Assembly: GCA_035610365.1 (NCBI GenBank)
Contig: CM069432.1
Span: 276,805,482-276,869,481 of the forward strand
Reading direction: 5' to 3'
Source of the DNA: Aquatica leii
Lineage: Eukaryota > Arthropoda > Insecta > Coleoptera > Lampyridae
Length of the DNA stretch: 64,000 nt
Shown: piece by piece, positions 31,955-44,299 of the stretch
Numbering within the stretch: position 1 is the first letter of the stretch
Layout of the letters: every line of letters begins with the position of its first letter
Notes under the pieces: model-generated
Database searches by the model: none
What the model saw: the letters and a program-made list of their open reading frames with translations, nothing else
Told to the model about the DNA's origin: nothing
Made by a program: the position numbers and the translations under genes

Positions 31955-34900
31955 CACTCAAACTTACTTTAATAAGTCGAATTTAAATAATTGTAAAACT
32001 TTTCGTACAGTTTAAAATAATTTCCATTTTGTTGTCTGTCAAAAAATTGTCAAAAATTATAAACCAAACATACCGCTGAATTCTTAATTAAGTTTTCATA
32101 AAATGACGTATTACTAGTAGGGTCGTGCTATTTAAATAAATTAAGCATAGTGTCAGGGGGTTGATGTTACAAATTTCGTTTAAACTTTCAAAAATCGTCT
32201 TCCTTAATCTTATATTTATACAAGTCTGAAACTAAACAGCCATCGATTGTATGAGAGTTTCAAAATTAACCTAAATTACAAAAGTGGTGCGGTCACGAAG
32301 CGTATCAAAAAGAATAATTGCTTGTTTTTTTCAGAAAAACGGATCAAGTTGCAAGGATTGCGTTAAATAATCGAGGAACATTTAATGTTGACATCAATTT
32401 TGTTTACAGGAAGTTATCGCTGAAGTCAGTAAAAACAAAAATGTCGAGTTTTTGACCAATAGTAACATTCAATTATTGACTCATTGCCCATATTCGCTCA
32501 TTGCTCATTTTATTGCCTAATGGACTTTTTCTTATTCCGATATATCAAAAAAAAGTTAATGTTTTGAAGATTGATTTCAACGGATGCAAAAGTGTATATA
32601 AAGAGGAGTACTTTCAGAAACAGTAAAGTTATTTACATAGCATAATTTGTGTTTTATATTTTAGAAGTAAATCAATCTTACTTTGTTTTAAATAATTACT
32701 ACCAAATAATAATAAAAAAATATATCAGAGTTATAGGTATAAAAGTAATAAAAACCCCGATTCTCTAAGATAATATGAAAAAACATTTACAAAACATAAA
32801 CAGAAAATAAAATATTTATATCAATTTGTTGCAAAAATATATTTTTGTAGTTACGTAATAACAAAAAACAACTTTAGAGCGTCAAAGTGATAAATCGAAA
32901 TCTACGTAAAACTATGTGTTGAAAGTCAATTATTATTTAAGTACAAATGTGTGCCTGGTAGAAAATCTGTTTAAAAGCTCTGAAATTTAGTAAAATTAGA
33001 AAAAAAAACAATGCCTTAAAAAATTCATAAATTTAAATAATATATTTGGTAGTTGGTACTACGTAACATATGCGAATTTCGGTTAGTTATAAATTTACTA
33101 CTAACATTATATTTATGATGTTTTTGATGTGGTTATTTTTTAAATTTGTATAACAATTTTACAAAAAGCAGGACAAAAAATGTATGTTACTCTCGTCGAA
33201 AGTCTCATAGCATAACTCACTGTCATGCGGCCCTACGCCGCATTAACGTTCGTTATGCTTCAATTTCGGCGCTTGTTACATAAAATTACTGTTTTGTGTT
33301 TTATTTAACCTTATGTATTGTTACTATCAATTTTCATCAAAATTTTATATAGTAAACTATATTTTTACAAACATTGTATGCATGTATATACACAAATCTT
33401 TTATTTAGACTTTTTTTACTTTAGCGTTTCTAATAAAACGAAAAAAATATATCGGCTTTTTTTTGCAAAAACTTTTATATAAAATGAATCAATTTGAACG
33501 AAGGTAATAGTCATAAATGGCTACCGAGACTTTATCGAATCTCGTGCATCAGACTTTTACAGCAGCGAAATATATCCGCTGCTGTCGAAATAGCAAAAGT
33601 GTGTTAGAAATACGGATAAAAACTTTAATAAAAATCAAATATATATTTTTGTTTAGTTCTTTATTAGAATCTTCATATAAAAACTTGCACTAATAATTTA
33701 AAAAAAGAATATTAAAATTACGTTCTTCTTTAATAAAAAAATTATAAAAAAAATACAAATGTTTTCTTTTTACATAAAACGTTTAATAAAATAATAACAC
33801 TTACTTTTTTCACACTCTATATACTATACTGTGTATTGATTGAGTTTGACTTCTTTCAGTAGCATTTCAGTGGTTACTTATAATTCCGTTTTCGTACGTA
33901 TCCCCTTTAAATATTGGCAGCAGTTTTATTGATTTTTTAGAAACTTAACTAATAATAATATTAGTAACAGCTTAGATGTTTAAAGAAATTTAAAAAAAAT
34001 AGTTAATTAACAGTGTTTAATGTTTAAACAAAGTATACCACGTGATTGTAAGAAGTACTAATTAATAGGGAATGGTGTCAACAACTAATATGTGTATAAT
34101 ACAAATTATGTTTACTAATGCGCCACTTGAACTTGTTAAAAGCATTATATAAGTAATCACTATGTACATAAATAACACATAATCAGGAAATTCGTTTGCA
34201 TTGATTTTCCATTACAACGTTTATATACTAATAAAACTCTTTTGAGCTTTTAGAAGTTTTGTGATTCATGTTTTATAGTTCTTTTAATGATGTTTTGTAT
34301 GAAAATTTTATTGGTTTACAAAATTTAAATAATTTTTATAACAAACAATTGTAAGGTAAGTTGTCAAAATTAATATTTTTTAAATAATTTTAAAGCTTTC
34401 ACTCAAACATATATAACTATTTTTTTTTTAATTTTTGATACCCTACATAACTATTTAAGTAAGTAAATTAATGGGTAAATAAAACTTTGGTTTTTAAATT
34501 ATTGTAATTAACTGTTCACTTCCATCATCTTCAATTATTTTTTAAAACTTACTATAAAACTTTCAATATTTCGGAAACAAGTTTTTGTTCACCCCCAGAG
34601 TCACATTACATTTTTTTTCGTCGCAAAGTTGGTCTACTTTTATTTCGTCACGTTTTTTAAGACAAATTTTACATCTCTAAAAATTTTATTCTATCTATTC
34701 AGCGCTAATGCTACTTTAGAAACCGTTGATGTAAATGTGTGATTGATCCGATAAATTTAACCATTGCTGGCGGTGGATTCGTAGCTGCTAAAACGTGTTT
34801 CACATATTGATTTCTTATATTTGGTTAAAGAATAACGTGTTGCATCTAAAATTATTTTTAGAAATGTTCTAAAAATATTAAAACAAATTTTTCTTTTTGA

Positions 34901-35185
34901 AGTGAGTAAATATAATTTTTTTAACGCGCCTGCCTTTGCAATATTTTTTTAATTTGATAATCAATTCAGGATGTGTTTACTCGGCATTGTCTTACTTCAT
35001 TATGATATGTATGTATTTACAATTTGACAAATCGTTTTCCTGCTTTTCTGGTAATTACCTAATCTGAAAAATTTATCTTTGCTTTTGAATAAACGAACTA
35101 CACAGACCGGAAAAGTGATCGTTTTTCAATTTGACATTTATCCCTGCCCGTGCATAAAAAGTGGGCGATACAAGAATAAATCTTA
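31955..35185. other. AT-rich intergenic DNA with strong hairpins
   Basis: No coding motif on either strand. Structured points: a nested palindrome at 33209-33259 (outer arms AGCATAAC/GTTATGCT, inner ATGCGGC-CCTAC-GCCGCAT) and a 9-bp hairpin ACAGCAGCG/CGCTGCTGT at 33559-33585. Otherwise poly-A/poly-T-rich. Confidence 0.5.
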
Positions 35186-35231
35186 TATAGGGGACAAATA
35201 TCATACTAAAACACTTCTAACATAACAAATT
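35186..35231 (-). repeat. BEL-type LTR terminus, copy 2
   Basis: 'aaatcttatataggggacaa' and 'catactaaaacacttctaacataaca' repeat the outer end of the LTR at 2245-3504. Only the terminal part is convincing. Confidence 0.55.
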
Positions 35232-36144
35232 CTCAACTAGCAACATTAAAACCTGGGAAGTAGACTATTCGACTTAAGTTTCTTAATCAAATGAATGGTT
35301 TCATTTAAATAGATATCGATACCTTAAGATGCAAATGTTGTAAGTAACAATTCTGAAATTTTACAGGAGAGACAAACAACATTGCATTTTTTACGTTTTT
35401 TGTAATAAAAATTTATAAAAAACACTGAAATGTTGTCATTATCTAACGTGATATAAATTAGCACAAAAAACATAAAATACATGTTTTTTTTTTAAATTAT
35501 GTGACTTACAACATTTTTGTGCTAATCTTTAGTATTTAGGTGGACTTACAACATTTACTAAAAATGATAAAATACACTGTTTTTGGATTTTAATAAGTTT
35601 TAACTCAGATAATACAAAAATGTAAAAAAGTAACCATTTATTTTCATTACATTTTTTAATACATTGTCAGTATTAAAAAAATCGCTTAAATAAGGGCAAT
35701 ACATACTAAGGAAATAAATGAAAAATCAACATTTAAAAACTGATCGTTCAATTTTTAAAAGGTAAATTGTTATAAAATTCATGCTAACCTTTTCCAAACT
35801 TACTTTTGATTTTTTTATTGATAGAGGTTTATCGTATAACTGAGGGAGTTCTTCGTAAAAACATGCATTATTATTTTTCTTGTTTCTACGAGTATATTCT
35901 ATAGTCGTGTAATTAATTTAATTATGCCTTAGTTTATAAAATGTGTACTTTATGGCTCAAATGTCTGTCACAACTGGTTCGCCAACCTAACGCCCTGGCT
36001 TTAATGAAGTTAAAAAATTGAGTTGATTAAAATTCTTAAAAAAACCAAAATCTAAATACTTGACACGATATGGTTGTGATATTTTTCTCGCTTGGAGGCA
36101 GACTCCAACATAATCTGCCGGAACATTAATATTTTATTTAAAAA

Positions 36145-36225
36145 ATATTAATAAAAAAAAATTAAATAAATAACTAAAAAATAAATAAATAAATAATAAA
36201 TAATAAGTAATAACAAAAGGGGGAA
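36145..36225 (+). repeat. A-rich simple repeat at the LINE 5' end
   Basis: Imperfect AAAT/AATA repeats (ataaataaataaataataa) immediately precede ORF1. Confidence 0.8.
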
Positions 36226-36229
36226 AGGG

Positions 36230-37107
36230 ATGAATAAAAGAGAGAGAGAGGAAGAGGAAAGAGAAAGGCAACAAATATTTGAAAGAGGAAAGAAAAAGAA
36301 TAAGAACACCAGACGTTAATAAGATATCGGAGGAGAACGAAGGAAAAACCTCAAGAACAGAAGGAAGAAGAAAAGAAATGGAGGAGTTAAAAGAATTAAT
36401 GAGAGAAATGAGGAAACAGATGGAAGAAAATATGCAAGGAATAAGACAAGAAATCAAAGAAATGAAAAAGAAATGGGAGAAAGAGAAAAGAAGTGGGAGA
36501 AAGAAAAAGAGAAACTGGTGGAGAGAATAGAAAAACTGGAGAAAAAGCGGAAGACGAGGAAAGATGGAAAAGAAAGAATAATATCGTGATAAAGGGGTGG
36601 AGAAGTGAAAAACCACAAAAAGATTTAGCAGTGATGCTGGAAGAAAAATTAAATGTAAAAGTAGAGGTGAAAAAAGTGACAGTAATAAACAAAGAGAAGA
36701 AAATAGAGATGGTGGTGGCGGAAATCGGAGGATGGGAGGAAAAACAGAAGGTAATGGAGGAGAAGAAGAAATTAAAGAATACAAGAATATATATAAGTCA
36801 CGATTTAACATGGGAGGAAAGAAGAGTGCAAAGAGAAATAATGAACATAGCGATGGAAAGAAGAGCGGAAGGAAAAAGAGTATGGGTAGGGTACAGAAAA
36901 ATGGAGATAGACGGAGACAGATACATATGGAACGACAAGGATAGGGGACTGTGCAGAGAAAGAGAAGAGAAAGTGGGGAACCAAAAGGCAAAAACTAAAG
37001 GGCAAAGGGGGGGTGGTAAAGGAGGGAAAGTTGACGAAACGGCAAAGAAAAGGAATAATGAGAGATGGAAATGGAAAAGAAAAAGAAGGAAGAAAAAAAG
37101 AAAGTAA
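36230..37107 (+). pseudogene. LINE ORF1: coiled coil and L1 ORF1p-like RNA-binding domain
   Basis: The first part is Glu/Lys/Arg-rich and heptad-like (ELMREMRKQMEENMQGIRQE), consistent with a trimerising coiled coil. Then RKNNIVIKGW, LEEKLNVKVEVKKVTVINKE, KNTRIYISHDLTWEERRVQR and GKRVWVGYRKMEIDGDRYIW match the RRM plus C-terminal domain arrangement of L1-type ORF1 proteins, which bind the element's RNA. The tail is very basic (KRKRRKKKRK). The frame shifts at about 36530, so it is not intact. Confidence 0.75.
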
Positions 37108-37119
37108 GGAAGAAGCACG

Positions 37120-40100
37120 GGGAGGTGAGTGAGCTGAGAGTATTGTTTTGGAACGTAGCAGCAATAAAAACAAGGAACATGATTTCTGGAAGTACATCAA
37201 GGAACAGGATGTAGTGGGATTACAGGAAACATGGATGGAAGAAAAGAATGGGAGTGGTGGGAAAAAGAGTTGCCAGAGGAATTTGAGTGGGTGGTACAAC
37301 ATGCAGAAAGAGAAAAGAAAAAGGGAGAGCAAAGGGGGGTATAATAACGGGAATAAGAAAAAAATGGTTGAACCAGGAAAAGAAGGAGAAAGTGCAACAG
37401 AGAAGAGGAGTTGTAGAAAGGAACATGCAGTGGGGAAAAACAAAAATAAAAGTGGTGACGGTTTATAACAGTAGAATAAAAGAGACAAGAAAAAACTTAG
37501 AAGAGATGATAGATGAGAGGGAATAGGGATTGATAATAGTAGGAGGAGACTTCAACGCAAGAATAGGGGAAGAGGGGGGAATACAAGAAAGAAAAGGGAT
37601 GGGAAAGAGACAAACAAAGGACAAGGTGATAAATAAAGAGATATAGGAACTGCTGGAATTGTGCAACGAAAAAGGGTGGGAAATAATGAACGGGAACAGA
37701 GAAGATGATGGAAAGGGGGAATTTACGTACATAGGAGGAAGGGGAGAATCAATAATAGATTTTGTAATGACAAATGAAGAGGCCGCAGAAAAGGTAAAGA
37801 CATTTACGGTGGGAGAAAGAGTAGAGTCAGACCATCAACCACTGGAATTGACAATGAAAGGAAGGGAAAGAGAAGAGAGAGAGGAAGAGGAGAACTACAT
37901 AACTAAAAAAAAGTGGACAGAAGAGGGTATAAAAAGATATAAAGAGAGAATAGGGAAAACGGTATGGATAGGGAAGGAAGTACAAGAAAGTGTAGAGGAA
38001 ATGAGAGAGATGATGGAGAAAGCAACAGAGAGAGTCAGATTTAGAAAATGGAAGGGAGAGAAAACTGGAGGGAAGAAATGGTGGGATAAGGAATGCAAGG
38101 AAGCAAAGAAAAGGCAAGAAGAGCATTAAGACAGTGGAAAAAAGGGAAGATAGAAAAAGAAGAATACAAAGAAGCAGTAAAAATATACAAAAACATGCGA
38201 TAGAAAGAAGGAGGAAAACAAAAAGAAACAAGAGGAGCAGATTAAAGGAATAAAAACGGAAGAAGATGTATGGAAGTACCTAAAGAAGCAGAGGAAAAAA
38301 CAGGACGACAAAGGTAATAAAAATTAAAGAATGGGAGATATAATTTCGGAACCTGTTGGGAGGGAAGAACAAAAGCAGGAAAAAGAAAAAAGGAAAGACG
38401 CGGTAGTAAGACAAGAAGAAGGAGATAGGGATAGAATAAGGGAGGAAGAAGTAATAGAGGCGATAAAGAATATAAAAAAGGAAAGGCGACAGGAGAAGAT
38501 GGGATACAAGGAGAAGAGTGGATATACGGTGGAGAAAATGTAGCAAAAAGGATGACGGAAATAATAAACAAAATATGGAAAGGGGAAGGATTCCCAGAGT
38601 GATGGAGAGAGGGATTAATATGCCCAATACATAAAAAAGGCGAAAAAAAGAAAGTCGAGAATTATAGAGGGGTAACATTACTGAGCTCGGCATACAAATT
38701 GTACGCGACAATACTGCAAGAAAGATTACAGAAGGAAATAGAAGAAAGAAGTTTGGTACCAGACGGACAAGCGGGATTCAGAAAAGGAAGAAAGGCGATA
38801 GACAACATATATATACTGAAAAACTTGGCAAATAAAGAACTAGAAAAAAAAAGAGGGAAAATGGTGGCACTAGTCGTAGATCTAAAAGCTGCTTTTGACA
38901 AAGTGAATAGGGAAAAGCTGTGGGAATATATGAAAAGAAAAAAAATCAATGAAAGATTAATACAAAGAATAGAGGAAATATACGAAGAAACGAGAAGCAG
39001 GGTTAAAGTGAATGGGGAAGAGAGTGAGAAATTCATAACAAAAAGAAGGTTGAGGCAGGGTTGTCCACTGAGCCCAAGCCTGTTCTCGGTATATACGGGG
39101 GATCTGGAAGAGACAATGAGAGGACAACAGACAGGAGGGATAGTGGTAGGGAAAGCTAAGGTATGGTCGTTGGCGTATGCGGATGACATAGTGCTGGTGG
39201 CTAAGGAGGAAAAGGAAATGAAAGAGATGATGAAAACGCTAGAAAAATATATGAAAAAAAAAGAATTGGAAGTAAACACGGAGAAAACAAAGATAATGAT
39301 ATTTAGAAAAAGAGGAGGGAGAAGAAAAGAGAGGAGTGGAGATGGAGTGATGAGAAAGTGCAACAAGGGAAGGAATTTACATGCGTGGGCTACGCGATGA
39401 AACAGGATAATAAAGAGGGAGAACCCATAAAGGAAAAGGTGAAGAAAGGAAACAGGCTAATAGGACAAGTATGGGGTGTGGGGAAAGAATTTTCAAGATG
39501 GATATAAAAAAAGAAAATTGCTGTTCGAAAAATTAATAAAGGGGGTGGTAATGTATGGAGCGGAAATATGGGGCTGGAAGGAGTGGAGGGAGGTAGAGGG
39601 GCTACAGGAAAAATACTGGAGATAGGTGTTAGGATTGGACAGGGATACACCGGGGTATATTGTGAGAGAGGAGGTTCAGATAGAAAAAATAAGGATTGAG
39701 ACAGGAAAAAGAGCAATAAAATACGAGGAAGAAATGAGGGAAAGAACAGATTGCAAAATTCTGCAAGAATGTTGGAAAGAGATAAAAGGAGGGAAAGTGA
39801 AGTACGGGCAGGAGGGCAGAGAAGAGTATTACAAAAGAAACGGGTACGCGAGTGAAGAAGTGGAGAGATTAAGAGAAGAGGGGGTAGGGACAAGAGAAGA
39901 AATAATAAGGAGAGATAGAGACATAGAAAAACAAGAAAGATGAACAAAGATAAAAGAGAGCAGATATAACAGGAATTATAAAGATATCAAGGGTGAAGGG
40001 GTGCCGGAATATTTAAAAGACAGTGAGATTAAAAGCAACAAAAGGAAAAAAATGGTGGCAAGGTTCAGATGTGGCAACGAGGAGTTAGGGAACAAATATT

Positions 40101-40297
40101 GGAAGGAAGAACCAGAAAAGTTGTGCAGACTATGTGGAAAAGAAACGGAAGATCTGAACCACATGAGAAAGCGATGCAGGGAACTAAGAGAAGAGGTGAT
40201 GAAAACAGTGGATATCTTAGATGAAAACGGAAAAGGAGCGGAATGGATGGAGGAAGTATGGAGCAGGAGGAAAAAGTTAAGGGGGGAGAAGGGATAA
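37120..40297 (+). pseudogene. LINE ORF2: AP endonuclease, reverse transcriptase, C-terminal zinc motif
   Basis: Endonuclease: LRVLFWNVAAIKTRN (37135), IIVGGDFNARIGEEGG (37530) and IDFVMTNEEAAEKVKTF followed by ESDHQPLEL (37755-37850), giving the catalytic Asn/Asp and the final DH. RT: FRKGRKAIDNIYILKNL (38780), VALVVDLKAAFDKVNREKLW (38870), RQGCPLSPSLFSVYTGDLEE (39055) and YADDIVLVA (39177), all catalytic Asp visible. C-terminus: CRLCGKETEDLNHMRKRC (40125), a Cys/His zinc motif common in arthropod LINEs. Several stops (for example 37530 and 37650) and frameshifts near 38120, 38330 and 39380 kill it. R1/Jockey/I-like placement is probable but unproven. Confidence 0.88.
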
Positions 40298-42561
40298 GAA
40301 AATGTAATACATATGTATAGACAACACAACCAAATTTGTAAGCCAAATGGCAATGAATAAAGTTAAACTTATATATACATTAATATTTTTATTGTGTAAT
40401 GCTTGTTCGATCGTCGCATGCATGGAGTCTGCCTCCATTTGAGCGTGTTCCTTTTTCTAAATATTTTTGCTCTATGATTGAGTGGTACTTTATAGCCATG
40501 TTAATTAAGGCATTTGAAATTGTTACATTTCGGTTCTGCGATGTACATCCATCACTCCAGAATTTTATTTTTTGTTCTTTTGGCAAGATGTCTAAAACGT
40601 GATTTAAAAAAAAATTAAGATGGAAGTGTAGTCATTTGCGGTAACTCCTCCCGCCGCTTTATGCCATATAAAGCAAAATTCCTCTTTTGTTTTCATTTTG
40701 AAGATAATAAAATTATGAACGATTAGTTTTGTCTTAAAATATTGGGATGAAACATTTGATTTAGAACTTAAAAGCACTGATTGTAGGTCCATACAAAAAA
40801 TAAGGTCTGTCGAATTTTTATCAAATTCTTTTGCTTCCCTAGCTTCTTTCTTTTTCTCTTGATGTAAAGCATATAACTCCTCAGAAAAGTTTCCTGTCTT
40901 ATGCGATACACACTTATCGCATTCATCCTTTTTCGGCGTCAATAAACTTAAGTTCATCTCTGCAAATGTATGAGAAAATTTAGCTATTGAAAGGTGGTCT
41001 ATCTGCCTTTCTTTACACCAAACATTTTTGTAAAGATAATCAAGTTCCAAATAGAGTTTGCTTGACTTGGATCTGCAATAATGCGATTCCATTTTTGGAA
41101 GTTCTTCAAAAAAACTATACCTGTTCCTTTTTACTGCAGTTTCTCTATCTTCTACATGTTGTACTGGTCCATTTTCTGAATATTTCCAAATATTAATCAT
41201 TCTTTCGCCCATACTGATGGTACTAAGGAAAATTTTTTTGCAAACTCTGATTTTGTTCATTTTTTTGCAAATAATACTTGGAAGAGGATTTTCTTCTTGA
41301 AATGTATTCAAGTGAGCGATTTCTATGTCTTTTGGTAGTTATTCTCTACTGATAAATTAACGAAAGTTTTCCTCTGCTTCCAATCCATGTGTTTCCAAAA
41401 TTTTTCGAATATTACTTTCTTATCTTCTTCATTGAGCTCATAACATTGCAGTGCATTTTCCTTCTTATACATAGATAAAGAAAGTGTACAATTACAGCGG
41501 GGTTTTATAGTTCTTTTATCTTTTTCAATGTTGTAATTCCATTTTTTGTCTATCTTTTTTTTCCAAGATAAGGAACACCTTGTTCCCGTTTTGCTTTATT
41601 GGTGTTTTTTTTCAAACGTTTTCGTTAACTAAATGCCTTTTTTGTCGTTTCTTCTTTTTATGTCTATCACATTGTGCCTCCTCTTCTTCGTCATCTTCAA
41701 TTTGTTTCATTTTTATTCCATCTCCAATAATTTGTCCCACTTCTATTCCATCAACTTGCATAATTTGGGTTTCAGATTCACAATGAGTATTTTTAGCCCA
41801 TCTTCCTGTTCCTCACCTTCGCTTTGACAATTTATTTCACTCATGTCTGGGTTATAATCCAAATCATTAATATCTTTAGTGTCGCTTGCTACTAAACAGT
41901 TGGTTGTCTGTATCTCATTTGTAACCATTTTCGTCTGATTGTTCTTGCTCGATTATATTACAATTTTCAATGAAACCCGCATTAAATTCATTAGTATTTA
42001 AAGTATCTGTTACTTCAGGTATGTCCAAAAGCAATAAGGTCTGAACCGAAGTTTCAGTTTGTCCTGGGGATTCTTCTTCTTTTGCCAAAGGAGTGAATAT
42101 CTTCAAAGTTCTTTGATTTGGGTGCCCCATTACACTAAAATATGATGAAAAATGAAAAAACTCCGTGAAGTAGTAAAATTTATAACAAAAGAAATTGTCG
42201 TAACTCCAATGTTCTTTTCATTGTAATTTTAATGGTAATTAATGGATACAAACTTACAAGAATTATACTAAATCAAACAGTAATAAATTTAAAACGACTT
42301 GCAAATAAAAATCTGCTATAATTATTGCGATAATCTACTAATAGTAGCCTCATGGCATCTGTTGGAGTTACGACATGTGCAGATTGTTTCTGCACACATA
42401 CGGACTTATGACACTTTACATTACTAGATTTTCACACGATTCAATTTTTTTCCAAATACTACATTTTCTAAAATGATAAGTAGTTGCAATACACGCCAGA
42501 TGGAGTTTAAACCCTATTTTTGAATAAAAGGGACTTACGATATTTGCATCTTAAGGTATCG

Positions 42562-42899
42562 GTATGTAAAAATTTAAAGTTATTGTGCTTGGGCAATTGA
42601 AAATCTTTATTGTTTTTTGAAAACTACAATTATAACTTTTCAAAATTAGTGTATGAATTGCAATGTTAAAGAAAATAATAATCGATTCAATATTTAATAG
42701 TTCAAGTGAGAGTTAAAGTGAAATCTTGAATAACAAAGTTTTAACACGTTTTTAAAGGTTTTAAAAACACAAATACATGTACTTGTGGGTGATAATACGA
42801 ATGAGAACTACTTGAGTTGCTTGAGAAATCAGCAAATAAGGTAGGAGTAGAAAGTAAGAAAGTTTACAGCAAATTAAAAAGTATAAGAGATAAGGCGAT
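42562..42899. other. Short spacer; nothing recognised
   Basis: AT-rich sequence between the TIR element and the next LINE, with no coding motif. Confidence 0.45.
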
Positions 42900-44260
42900 A
42901 GTAACGGCAGACGACAAGAAGAGGGCGCGCTATTCGCATACGTAGCGCGAAAGTAAACAGAAAACAGAGGCGTATTTTGCAAAGGATCATATAAAACTTT
43001 AAAACGACTTAGAAAGAAAACGGAAAAAAATACTAGAGGAAATAAACACAAAATTAAATGATCTAGATATAAAAATTGGAAGCATAAATATAAAATTAGA
43101 CAAGATAAGTAAAGAAAGCCAACAAATTAAAACACAAAATGAAAAACTAAAGAAGGAGGACAAATAAATTAAGAAGATAATGGCTACACAAAATATAAGG
43201 CTGGAAATCTTTGAAAAAGAGATAAAACAGAAGAAATCTATAATACAAGAAATAGAAGAAAAATTAACTGAACAAGATTTAGAGTTAAAAGAAATAACCA
43301 GAATAATTTTTGGAGACATCAAAGTTAAAATAGATATAGAAAAAGAAATTCAGGAAATTAGAAGACTCGGAAGGAAAGTAAAAGGAAAACACAACAATAG
43401 ATCAAATTTAATTAAATCAACAACATTCGCTAAAAAGCAGGAGATACAGTGAGCCACAACGAATTTGAAGGGAAAGAATATATGGATAAATGATGATTAT
43501 CCAAAACTAGTTCGGGAAAAAAAAAGGAAATTATACAATATATGATAGAAGCCAGAAACAGGGGCTACAATACAAACTAAAGAAGAACGAGGAAATGTGG
43601 ACAATACAACAGCTACAAGAAGAAAACACAAAAGAAGAAAACCATCTGAAAATGCAACAGTCAGGAATTAAAAACACGGAAAATACGAACACAAAAGACA
43701 AAAATGAAACAGAAATGAATAATGAAATTTAAAATAACCCTAAAGAAAAAAGGCAGAAAACTAGAAAAATGAGCAAAAGATCACCTCAAAACAAAGTTGA
43801 TGAATAATTAAGAAAACGATTACGAATAATAACAAATTCTGACCGCAAGCCAAAAAATAACGAACCAGTCAGGACTACTACAAATGGAAACGACCGCTAT
43901 GAACTAGGAATTAGCGAAGAGAGATTAAAAATAGAAACAAAAAAACATTTGAAAATAGGGCAGTGGAATATAACATTGTTTATAGGAAATTCGAGATTGT
44001 GGAAGAGATGAAACACTATGATATAAAAATTATGGGAATAGGCTAAACAAAGTAAAAAGGATTCGGAAGTAAATTACTAATGGATAAGTATAAATTATAC
44101 TACTCGACAGGAAGGAATGAAAAACAAAGAACAAAAGAGGGAGCAGGATTAGTGATAACTGACAAAGTAGATATTGCAGTAAGTAAATTTAAAGAAAGAA
44201 GTTCGAGAATTATGACACGGAAAAATAAGTAGAAGGAACAGAAAAACAAAAACTAAACTT
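42900..44260 (+). pseudogene. LINE fragment: ORF1-like coiled coil and endonuclease N-terminus, 3' truncated
   Basis: An A-rich plus strand encodes Lys/Glu-rich coiled-coil sequence (EIEEKLTEQDLELKEITRII near 43250). After more Lys-rich sequence, LKIGQWNITLF (43948) is followed, with frame slips, by EEMKHYDIKIMGIG (44006), STGRNEKQRTKEGAGLVITD (44105) and FKERSSRIM (44190). That is the opening of an AP-type endonuclease ('kIGtWNvr.l..k..el..em.ky.i.ilGl.ETK'). No reverse transcriptase follows; the sequence meets an unrelated minus-strand LINE at about 44280. A GC-rich stretch at 42920-42955 may be its 5' end. Confidence 0.65.
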
Positions 44261-44299
44261 CTACTCACTTCTACAAATACTTCTAGATAAAAAATCTAA

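Larger units (their letters stand above)
36123..40389 (+). mobile_element. Non-LTR retrotransposon (LINE) with 13-bp target duplication
   Basis: ACATTAATATTTT occurs on both sides (36123-36135 and 40377-40389). The body runs 36136-40376, about 4.2 kb, and carries ORF1 and ORF2 on the plus strand, so it is close to full length. The plus strand is extremely purine-rich throughout. The 3' end is AT-rich (ATAAAGTTAAACTTATATAT) rather than a long poly-A tail. Confidence 0.9.
35960..42130 (-). pseudogene. Uncharacterised DDE-like transposase, interrupted by the LINE
   Basis: Starts near 42130 (MGHPNQRTLKIFTP) with an acidic N-terminal region. It continues near 41560-41340 with KPRCNCTLSLSMYKKENALQ and FWKHMDWKQRKTFVNLSVEN, then 41311-40604 with KIRVCKKIFLSTISMGERMI, PKMESHYCRSKSSKLYLEL and MNLSLLTPKKDECDKCVSHK, then MDLQSVLLSSKSNVSSQYF and KLIVHNFIIFKMKTKEEF. 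40586-40389 has FWSDGCTSQNRNVTISNALI and IEQKYLEKG. The last part lies beyond the LINE at 36122 and below: VPADYVGVCLQARKISQPYR. The Asp in MDLQSV and the Asp in SDGCTSQNRN are likely catalytic. I recognise it as a widespread insect transposon family without a name I can vouch for. Frameshifts are present. Confidence 0.7.
35317..42561 (-). mobile_element. TIR transposon with uncharacterised transposase, split by a LINE
   Basis: Left end CGATACCTTAAGATGCAAAT then GTTGTAAGT (35317-35345); right end, inverted, CGATACCTTAAGATGCAAAT then ATCGTAAGT (42561-42533). Variants of GGACTTACAACAT recur inside the left end (about 35505-35560) and of GTCGTAACTCC/GGACTTATGAC inside the right end (about 42195-42420). 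Removing the LINE (36136-40376) leaves about 3.0 kb carrying one minus-strand gene. A target duplication could not be defined. Confidence 0.78.

Noticed and set aside
33530..33600. Second hammerhead or tRNA-like fold suggested by CTGATGCACGAGATTCG on the minus strand
   Set aside because: The core would need CUGANGA and a correctly spaced GAAA; neither is present in the right order.
36134..38571. Long minus-strand open frames (for example 36134-36991, 36805-37488) rich in Leu, Phe, Ser and Pro
   Set aside because: They are antisense to the purine-rich LINE; the pyrimidine-rich complement simply lacks stop codons. No membrane-protein family is recognisable.
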